Below are positions 9,128 to 17,213 of a stretch of 17,213 nt of DNA, piece by piece (within the stretch, counting starts at the first letter, position 1; each line of letters opens with the position of its first letter). The notes beneath the pieces are model-generated. The model did no database searches. It saw only the letters and a list, made by a program, of their open reading frames with translations, and had not been told where the DNA came from. The position numbers and the translations under genes were made by a program. The stretch is from the NCBI GenBank assembly GCA_002751075.1, contig NAOQ01000005.1, positions 347,942-365,154 on the forward strand, written 5' to 3'. The DNA is from Ichthyophonus hoferi (lineage: Eukaryota > Opisthokonta > Ichthyosporea > Ichthyophonida > Ichthyophonidae).

Positions 9128-12100
9128 TTATTTAAAAACCTTTACAATACCATCCCTACTCGCACTAACAACTAATCTATTGGCTCCGACATCTACACAA
9201 GCGACGTCATTGATCCGATCACAGTGATGGGTCGGAGGAGGGTTAGGTCCGCGCAGAGTATGACTGAGAGAAAAAAGAAAAATATTAAATATTGTTAATA
9301 TTGTCGTTGGTAGCTATGATTAGGACAAGAAGATAAGAAAGGAGTATGGATTGAGAAAAAAGAGAAGAATGCAATAACAACACAAAAAGATGGCGCATTA
9401 ATTGTGTCCCTAACTGCAAGTAAGCAGAATTAATACAATTAGTAGACCCGTTCTCAAATAACAGGAATGGTTAGAAGGAGATTTTTCAAAGCATATAACC
9501 GAGTAAACGAGAAAAAGAGCATTTAAGACATAATGCACTACAACGAACACGAATTGTGTTATTCGCCTCCTTGCAGATTGTACGATATAAGTATGCTATT
9601 TATATATTTAAATTAAAATAGCAATCAATCACCAATCAATCGAATGAACCACATTTGCTGGAGCTCATATCTTAAAATAAAAAGCAGACCAATGGGTTTA
9701 AGTTTTGGTAGTTCAAGCTCGCTGTGCAATAGCATGTGGAGACAGACATCAGCAATACCCGAGTCAAATGGTGATTGGATGAGGAAATCGTAAAGCGCGT
9801 GGCAAGATCGACTTAAAATTATATAAGTAACATTATTTAACAAAGTGTAAATAAATATTTGACTATAGAGTACAATAATTGAAATAAAATACAATACATT
9901 CAGCCGTGCACCTTATACATAAATAAAGAATTCGCCTATCAGGACGCTGAAATCTAATGTGTCTGACGTCATCTAACGAGGAATTCCAAAACTGGAATTT
10001 TGTTTAATAATGCGTGGCATCTAATTCACTACACGAGCGTCTTATGTATCCAGTAAGAAATAGAACCCATCCGCCCCATTATTCAATTTCTAATAAACCC
10101 TTTTGGAGGATAAAGGAGCATTCAATTAAGTCGGAGCATTTAACCCTAATTTATATAAGCATTATATTACAACTCCTAAAAAACAACTGAGGCCGTTTAA
10201 AATGAATGGTCATTGTTCTGCTAATTGTTCTGTTAAATGTGAATTGAATGAATATACCTACCTTATCGAATAGCGGTTGGCTTTAGCCTTTATACACACC
10301 ACTGAAAAGAGAGCAAAGAGAGGAAAATATATCCATATATATAAAACTTTTAAAAATAAAAACAAAAAGATATAAACAATTTAGGACAGCTACAGAACCT
10401 TGATGGTTGACAAAGAGGTACATCAATGTCATCATCGGGTGATTCGGTTACAACCATGGTGCCCTGCATATCCTCCCAACTATATATGGTAATGTGTTAC
10501 AGTTATTATCTTACTGTGGGGTGGTTATTATTTCACCTAATATAGCGTACTATATAGATTAGCCGAGCGTGTTATATAGTGATAGTAGGTATACATACAT
10601 ATATATATAGTAGTATGTAGATAGATGTTATTCATGTATTATAGGGGTGAATATATCTATAGTAGTATACGAGTATATATATATGTGACACTGGACATAT
10701 CACATACTGATGTATATATGAGCACAAATCATAAGTATATGTTAGTAACAATCATATAACGCATATTTAGGACCAACAAATATTTACATGTCTACTAGTA
10801 TTTATATCTATACCTTATTGTGGAGAACAGTTAGTGGTTGTTAGGGAAGTTAAAGGCAGAGGGTAAGTGAATGTATGAAAAAAATGAATATAAGGATGAT
10901 ATAGTAATCATAATACATGTGAAATGAGAAGGGAAGATGAAATGTGGGCAGACAGGAGTTAGAGAAAGGAGGAGAGAGAGAGAGAGAGAGAGAGATCACT
11001 GGGAAAAAACAAAAGGTAATGCTTACAGAAAGGAATGACTAGGGAAAGTGTATATATTAGGAGAATACACAAAATGAAAAGAAAACTAAAGGGTAGAAAG
11101 AGATCAAGATAAAGAACATTCAGTAATATTCTAGGGCGCCTAAGCCTACCAATTAAATCATACTTACCTATATTTAGTGTGAGATCTATTGGGTAATCCC
11201 GATAGGCATGTGGAATTACTGGGTCGAGCTAAATTCCACAAGCGGAGACTAAAATCAGATCCACCTATAGTACACAGGCATCATTGTTTAGATGCGTGGT
11301 GCTTGGTTAAAATATACCTATGTATATATATGTTATGTATATATACATACCAGCACGCGTTCTCTCTTATAAATAAATAAATACCATTATAACGATAAAG
11401 ATCAATTCCAATGTATTAGTGTATATTAGAATGAGAAAGGAAAGTCCAGACAATAAAAATAAGAAGCAATGTACATGTATTTGACATATGCAGAGGATGT
11501 ATTGCAGAGATAAAACGTGTACATTGGACAGATGGTCTTGTGAGAGTAAACAGCGCGAATATTAAGATAGTAGGATGGCAGGATAGTAGAATAGTATGAT
11601 AGTATAATAGTAATATAGTATGACAGAATGACAGTAAGAAAACAATTAAGGAAAACAGCAATAAAAAAGGGAATGATGAACAAAATAATAAATAACAAAC
11701 AGAAAAGCAATGAAGAGAAAGTTTTTTTACCTGTAAGAACATAGGGTGACTCCGACGGACATTGTAATGCATGTACAGAGTTTTTAATAGCATGGTTTCG
11801 ACTAAGCTCATATGATGCCATATCATATGGTTGTGGTAGAGTTTTTGGCTGTAGAGGTAGGGGGAGTAGTTAGTATATATATGGTGGAGTGGATTGCATG
11901 ATTTGTGTATAACTGTACGGTGGTAGTATGATAGTGTGTATAATATTCTATACTATACTATACTATACTAAAATATATACCTTCATGAATAACCATACCT
12001 ATATATAGCAACAAAAAGTTAAGTAACCATTCTACAAGTCGCCCATTAGCACGCCCAAACATCTCCTTACCTAATATATCTTCCTTCTGTATATTTTATT

Positions 12101-14354
12101 CTACTCTTATTTTAATAACAAAGTTTTCTCTTGTACTATTTACATATCATTAATTAACACTTTTATATTTATTATCTTTTTTAAGTATTCTTTTACTTTC
12201 TATACCATAAACTCCACCCTCTCATATCCCTTGTAGACCACTTGGATCAATTACATTTACCCTTTATAATATAGCATAGCATTAGTCAGTATAGTATAAT
12301 ATGATCTAATATAGGGTAAAGACCCTTACCACATCCAGGGGCATATCCAGAGGTAGTTGCGGGTCTGACGTCATATCACCCCCTGCGGAATGTTCATTGG
12401 AAGTATCAGATAACGCCATCGTTTCTTACGCACTTAATAGTATTTGGAATAAATAAATCTAATTGATTAAACCAAATAAGAGTGATAAAGGAAGGCTGTG
12501 TTTCTCCCAAAGACGTTTTTAATGACCTAATAATTAAATGTAAAATTTAAATTATTATTAATCAATATGATTAATAGTAATCCATTAATCGCTATAATTG
12601 ACACTTATTTGTCAGTAATCTATATGCAATTAATATTTTTAAATTTTATGACAGATAAACTTGAAATTATTATGACCGTTTATTAGATACCAAAATTTCT
12701 GTAGCACGTGTTATTGGCTCTACAAACATAGATCCAAAGATGATTGCGGGGTGCCAACAATATTCTCCCTCTTACCCCGCCACCAAATTCACCAATACTA
12801 CATATAATACCTCTAGTACATATACTACATATATTATATGCTATATATGTTATATATACTACATATACTCTATATACTACATATATTATATATACTATAT
12901 ATATTATATATGCTACATATATATTATATAATGTAGGAATACTCTAAAATTAAACAGCACATAACCATTGATGATGATATATATACATTTATATATGACG
13001 TAGAAAACACATTTCCACGAATGTATAGCAATATGATCTCAAAACTAAATGAGTACAAGTATTATCCCGCTCACAAATTAGCCACTATTACCCAGCAAAT
13101 CTATGAAGCATATGATATATATATATATTAATATATATTAATAGTAAGCGCGTTTAGTAAAAAGCTGTCCTTTTATAATTTATACTTTAAAGTTTATATA
13201 TTATACATGTATGTTCTAGCCCAAGAGTTATGCAGCACTTATGTTATATTCTATTTCACTATAATATATTATGCTGTATTATATTTTATTATACTACACT
13301 ATACTGCATTGTATTATATTATACTGAATATACCTAAGGTAAAAAAATAAAAAAATAAAAAGTAATAGTTAAATGTAATGATAAAAATTAAATGAAAAAG
13401 GAAAGATATATACATAGATATACCATAGACTATAATAGATATCATAAGGATATTATTATTTAACACATAATATAATATATACCATTATATAACATGTAGC
13501 AAAACATACACAGACATAACATATACGGCCATTAATAATACAATACAAATAATATAATTTATAACCTAACATATCCTACATATCATATACTAACATAATA
13601 TACACTACATACACATGATACATATACAGATAGATATGCAAATATAGATCGATATACATACATAGCTAATCTATAATCATTCAATACATGCATATTACAA
13701 TATAGAGATAGTTGTTACCAATATATCCTATACATACATACACACAATATACACTACCCTACCAGGTTGTAGCAAGTGGGTACATCGTCTATTCTCCACA
13801 TCCCATACACTCACAGAGGGTCCGGCTGCAACAACCATATGAAGTAATGGGAAGTAGTCGGACCTTGTTAGCCTAGTAATGGGGTACTGGGATTGATGAA
13901 TGAGTCATAGGTATGTGTCCATATATGGGTGTATATGATGCAATGTACCTATATAAGGTAATAGATATACAATAATATAATATGATGTAATGCAATACAA
14001 TAAAGCACAATATAATATAGCACGATACGATAAAATAAAATATAATGCAGAGCGACATAGCACATGTTAATACAATACAACCCAATACAATATAATACAA
14101 CATAATACAATATAATATACAACTATATAATACAATACAACACAACATAATACAATACACTATAAAATACCAGCTTATTTAACCGCTAACATAAACAGAC
14201 TAATATACTGTCTACCATCGATATAATAATGTACAAACAAATAAAAAAACACTGACCAAACATACATGTGTTACACTATCTTGTATAGACTCTTACACAG
14301 AAACAAATACAACATGAGCAACGAACATAGATGGTTCTCTCTACCCGAACCATA

Positions 14355-14391
<37 letters not shown>

Positions 14392-14696
14392 GTTACTTAC
14401 CCTGTTGGGCAGGGCCCAAGTCATAGCAGCCACATTATATCTCATATCCCATACAGCCATTACCCCTCTACTAGTCCCACCTACTAGTGCAGATCGTGTG
14501 GAGTCTGCTGTAAAGGCATTGAGAGTACCTGGAATAGTATAGGGTTAGGACTATAGGTATGGTATAGGCTTATAGGTATAGGTATAGTATAGGATTATAG
14601 GCATGGTATGAGGTTATGAACATTGTTAAGGGGTAGGCATGGGTATGTGAAGGGGATAATACAAAGGAAAGAAGGTAAATAAAGAACAAGGGAGAA

Positions 14697-14739
<43 letters not shown>

Positions 14740-15577
14740 TGAATCAATCAATCCTGCTTTCCAATGCCATAAAAAATAATTTACATATTTACGCATATAA
14801 ATATCTGAAATTATACATATATCTGACAAGACAATAAACATTTAAATAAGATTTTTAAGAGTAGGGCAAGCTATTATTATTATTATTATTATTAAGAAAA
14901 ACAGCAACAATAAAAGCAACAGTAACAATAAAAAAGCAAGAAACAAATATGATATAAAATAGCCTTACCCCACGATGGTTCGCTCTTTAATTTTAAAGCA
15001 GGGGCGTTACATCGTAGATCATAGGCATATATATTCCCACGGAGAGTATTATACATGAGTAGTGATTGGCCATCTAGAGGAAATAAAAATAAATATGACA
15101 GGCCATTGGTTACAATAGTGGATGATTGGCTATATAGGAGTTAAAAATAAATAGCACAAAAGATTAGTTAAAGTTGGATGGGTGAGAAGAGAAAGAGCCA
15201 CTAATGGGATAGGGTATGGAGAGTGATATGCAACCAATAAATGATACGTATCCTAAAGTAGAACTTGTAGACAAATATAATGAACTATTGAAAAATAAAT
15301 ACTTATAAATCAAGAGAAAGATTGGGAAGCGAGGGAAAGTTCATATATTGAATATAGGTATATATAGATATATATGTCATTATTCCTATAATACATTTAT
15401 AAAACTAATGAAGACAAGGAATAATTTTTTTAACAGGCTAATGAATGGAATGCACATACATATTATCATATTAGGCATATATATATATACATTACTATAT
15501 TAGTCACATATATATTACCATAGTAGACACGTACATACGCATGCATGCATACATACATACATACATACATACATACA

Positions 15578-15610
<33 letters not shown>

Positions 15611-17060
15611 TACCATAATAGTCACACACATAAACATAATACCAAGCTGCCACCTTACCTTGGGTGTGATAGTGGTGTAAGTCTATGACGGCCCCCTCTT
15701 CCTGTTCATCAATGTGTTTTGTAAAGATAGGATTACCAACCCATACTCTTCGCTTGTCGTTACTTTGCTCAATATCAACTCTAGTGGCCAGAGAGAGGGA
15801 GAGGCAGGAATAGTAAGATAGGTAAGTAGGGTCATAAGGGCCATTAAGAATAATACATTAAATTAGTTTAAATAAATAAAATAAACGTTTGCTGGTATTA
15901 GTATAAATATAGTAGTATCAATTTATGTAGATGTATACGATAGAGTAGTTTTATTAATTGATGCATACTATATCTAGTATACCTTTGCATAGTTTCAAGT
16001 TGCATACTCACATATTAGCTTTTAATAAATTTCATGTCTTATGTAGGACTACTAAGGTAATTTAAGCCCCAAATAAAATAGACCATAGCCCAATCAACTG
16101 CAGCCAATAAAACTTTAAAGTAAATAAAATCAACTCCGTCCAATAGATCACAGTACAAAAGCTAAAACACATAAATGATGCGTGGTATTATATAACAATT
16201 CACCAGGGCATACTATATCATTATATACCATATTATATCTATTATATAATACCTTATCCTACTATATCATACTATACCCTACTCTGTCATGCTATATCAT
16301 ACTATACCGTACTATACTATATCTTTTCTTATTATACCATACTATATCCTACTATATAATACTCTATAATAATATACTCTACTCTCTGTCATGCTATATC
16401 ATACTATACCGTACTATACTATGCCTTTTCTTATTATACCATACTATATCCTACTATATAATACTCTATAACAATATACTCTACTCTGTCATGCTATATC
16501 ATACTATACCGTGCTATACTATACCATACTATAAAATAGTATATAATAATATACCGTACTACACTATATCTTATCAAATTATACCATACTATACCCTACT
16601 ATATCATACTATATCTCCTATCAAACCAGGGCGTGAACAGTGCCATCAATAACTCGGATATAACAGTGTATCTGCCTATATATCCTCATACTATCCCAAT
16701 ATCCGCGACCCCCCAATATATCCAACAAGTAGAATTCCATAATGACCCACCTTATATACCACCAATTATCGTTAAGAGATAGAACCAAACAATATATAAA
16801 CATATATATATATATATATAAATGATTATAAACTAATTAAAACAACGGACACAAAAAGCAATGCATTCTGTCTTCCACATACAACCGAAATCATTGGTAG
16901 GTGTCTGTTGCCATAAAACCTACCTAAACACATAGATGCTGTTGTTATCTGATAATGAAGCCAGACTATAGGAGTGCTCACATAGTGTCAGTCCTTTAAT
17001 TCGTCCTCCCTGGGGAGCATAGGTCTGACTGGATCTAACGGCAAAATTACCAATCATTCG
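9128..17060 (-). CDS. VPS15: VPS15/PIK3R4 orthologue, C-terminal WD40 part (5' part outside window)
   Basis: Ten exons on the - strand: 17060-16924, 15780-15659, 15073-14969, 14528-14401, 13886-13763, 12424-12330, 11848-11731, 11264-11168, 10479-10399 and 9263-9128 (stop at 9128-9130). All phases agree, giving 380 codons. In order they match the end of animal PIK3R4: GGRIKGLTLCEHSYSLAS, EEGAVIDLHHY, RGNIYAYDLR, GTSRGVMAVWDMR, VVAAGPSVSVWDVE, SVHALQC, GGSDFSLRLWNLARP, and the end SASRDGIVKVFK. From established knowledge, VPS15 is the pseudokinase scaffold of the VPS34 class III PI 3-kinase complexes, acting on autophagic and endosomal membranes; its tail is a WD40 propeller. The kinase-like and HEAT parts must lie beyond 17213. 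An acidic, Ser-rich insert (exon 6 and the start of exon 7) lengthens one propeller loop. The last donor (AAG|gttctg) is weak. Confidence 0.94.
9264..10398 (-). other. VPS15 intron 9
   Basis: 1135 bases between a weak donor (gttctg, - strand) and a strong acceptor (cttttttctctcag). It is A+T-rich, with no array longer than a few units. A short open segment near 10264-10302, bounded by AG and gtaggt, resembles a cassette exon but is not needed for the protein. Confidence 0.6.
10540..10730. repeat. TATATAG-rich low-complexity tract, VPS15 intron 8
   Basis: Irregular repeats of TATATAG, TAGTATG and ATATAC units. This is simple-sequence DNA inside the 688-base intron between exons 8 and 9; there is no coding content. 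Confidence 0.6.
10972..10995. repeat. (GA)n microsatellite, VPS15 intron 8
   Basis: About 12 uninterrupted GA units. Read on the gene strand this is a (TC)n pyrimidine tract. Confidence 0.9.
11566..11626. repeat. ATAGTA-type array, VPS15 intron 7
   Basis: Degenerate repeats built on GATAGTA / ATAGTATGAT. The motif is the reverse complement of the CATACTATA units in intron 1 of the same gene (16195-16617). Confidence 0.7.
11948..11971. repeat. (CTATA)n microsatellite, VPS15 intron 6
   Basis: Nearly five perfect CTATA units, within a short A+T-rich stretch that also holds GTAGTATGATAG at about 11925. Confidence 0.85.
12794..12933. repeat. TATACTACATA-type array, VPS15 intron 5
   Basis: Degenerate repeats of ATATACTACAT and ATATTATATGC. 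Reading frames through it give only Tyr/Ile/Thr-rich strings. Intron 5 (12425-13762) is the longest here at 1338 bases, and a further TATTATACT-rich stretch lies at about 13255-13330. Confidence 0.8.
13965..14166. repeat. (AATACA)-type array, VPS15 intron 4
   Basis: Some 200 bases of pentamer and hexamer units such as AATACAATACAACATAAT, with occasional G interruptions. It lies in the 514-base intron between exons 4 and 5. On the gene strand it reads TGTATTGTAT. Confidence 0.8.
14358..14389. repeat. (GTATAT)n microsatellite, VPS15 intron 4
   Basis: Repeated GTATAT units placed directly beside the exon 4 donor (GTAAGTAAC on the - strand at 14400-14392). Confidence 0.8.
14536..14615. repeat. 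TATAGG-type array, VPS15 intron 3
   Basis: Units such as TATAGGTATGG and ATAGTATAGG in tandem. They start about seven bases upstream (gene sense) of the exon 4 acceptor at 14529-14531. On the gene strand the array reads CCTATA, which supplies the pyrimidines of that acceptor. Confidence 0.75.
14701..14734. repeat. (GA)n microsatellite, VPS15 intron 3
   Basis: About 17 uninterrupted GA units, preceded by a purine-rich lead-in. Confidence 0.95.
14872..14894. repeat. (ATT)n microsatellite, VPS15 intron 3
   Basis: Seven to eight perfect ATT units. Confidence 0.9.
15541..15607. repeat. (ACAT)n microsatellite, VPS15 intron 2
   Basis: ATGC units pass into about 15 perfect ACAT units, the longest pure microsatellite in the window and likely to vary in length between individuals. 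It sits within the 585-base intron, about 50 bases from the exon 2 donor. Confidence 0.95.
16195..16617. repeat. CATACTATACC minisatellite with ~100-bp higher-order period, VPS15 intron 1
   Basis: Degenerate units of about 11 bases (CATACTATACC and variants). Within it a larger unit of about 100 bases recurs: CTCTGTCATGCTATATCA starts or restarts at 16282, 16384 and 16484. The frame open through it (16182-16652) gives only a Leu/Tyr/Ile-rich string and is not a gene. Intron 1 (15781-16923) is 1143 bases. Confidence 0.85.
16801..16820. repeat. (TA)n microsatellite, VPS15 intron 1
   Basis: About ten TA units between the minisatellite and exon 1 of the visible set. Confidence 0.8.
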
Positions 17061-17140
17061 CTGCGGTTAATTTTGGTGTATTTTAGTGTGGATGAGTCAA
17101 TGATCGAGAGAATAAAAGAACAAAAGAATGTAAAGTAATG

Positions 17141-17213
17141 TATATATATATATAGATATATATATATATATATATATTGGAATACAAGAAAATATAATAT
17201 AATATAATATAAT
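17141..17213. repeat. (TA)n and (AATAT)n tract at the right edge
   Basis: TA units with one GA interruption, then, from 17192, perfect AATAT pentamers running into the window edge. It lies in the intron that precedes the exon at 17060-16924. No exon is visible between 17064 and 17213. Confidence 0.85.

Noticed and set aside
10264-10302. Candidate small VPS15 exon bounded by ttttcag and gtaggt.
   Set aside because: No phase combination is needed for it: the exons at 10399 and 9263 join in frame without it, and its peptide has no counterpart in PIK3R4.
13763-13872. Apparent one-base frameshift in VPS15 exon 5.
   Set aside because: It appears only if the acceptor ttactag ending at 13873 is used. 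The better acceptor atcccag, 14 bases upstream in gene sense (exon start 13886), keeps one open frame and all phases.
16182-16652. 156-residue frame on the + strand.
   Set aside because: It is a translation of the CATACTATACC minisatellite inside a VPS15 intron. The frames at 11416-11826 (other than the real exon), 12740-12947 and 13873-14160 are likewise repeat translations.
16621-16770. Exon-like segment on the - strand (contains YIRVIDGTVHAL) that loosely resembles the VPS15 GGRVKTL region.
   Set aside because: The true counterpart is at 17060-16924 with a much better match, and its phase joins directly to 15780.

Overview
The window looks like nuclear DNA of an intron-rich eukaryote, most likely an invertebrate animal or close relative. 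It is strongly A+T-rich and full of microsatellites, with multi-exon genes, GT-AG introns of about 0.2-1.3 kb and a Ty1/copia fossil. The animal assignment is inference. It rests on the close match of one gene to animal PIK3R4/VPS15 as I remember it, and on a secreted protein with cysteine-rich repeats of a kind I recall from marine invertebrates.

Layout, left to right. (1) 240-1015, + strand: a decayed copia reverse transcriptase/RNase H remnant, followed by about 1.3 kb with nothing recognisable. (2) 2354-5557, - strand: a complete six-exon gene for a predicted secreted protein of 676 residues. It has a signal peptide, a spherulin-4 (GH135-type) barrel domain and four tandem Cys-rich repeats. 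Every exon junction is in phase, and one intron is of the GC-AG type. (3) About 5.76-6.05 kb: a candidate divergent promoter between this gene and a weakly supported + strand unit ending near 6716. (4) 7.5-8.8 kb: three diverged direct repeats of unknown nature that share a 23-nt block identical in all three. (5) 9128-17060, - strand: the last ten exons (380 codons plus stop) of a VPS15/PIK3R4 orthologue, encoding the C-terminal WD40 propeller. The kinase-like and HEAT regions lie beyond the right edge. Most of its nine introns carry at least one simple-sequence array.

The two real genes do not share a pathway. VPS15 is the scaffold subunit of the class III PI 3-kinase complexes (autophagy and endosome traffic). 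The spherulin-4 protein is a predicted extracellular glycan-acting enzyme or binder. The most interesting item is the secreted barrel plus Cys-repeat architecture. The triplicated repeat with its frozen core and the complementary arrays in separate VPS15 introns come next. I saw no tRNA, rRNA or CRISPR array.
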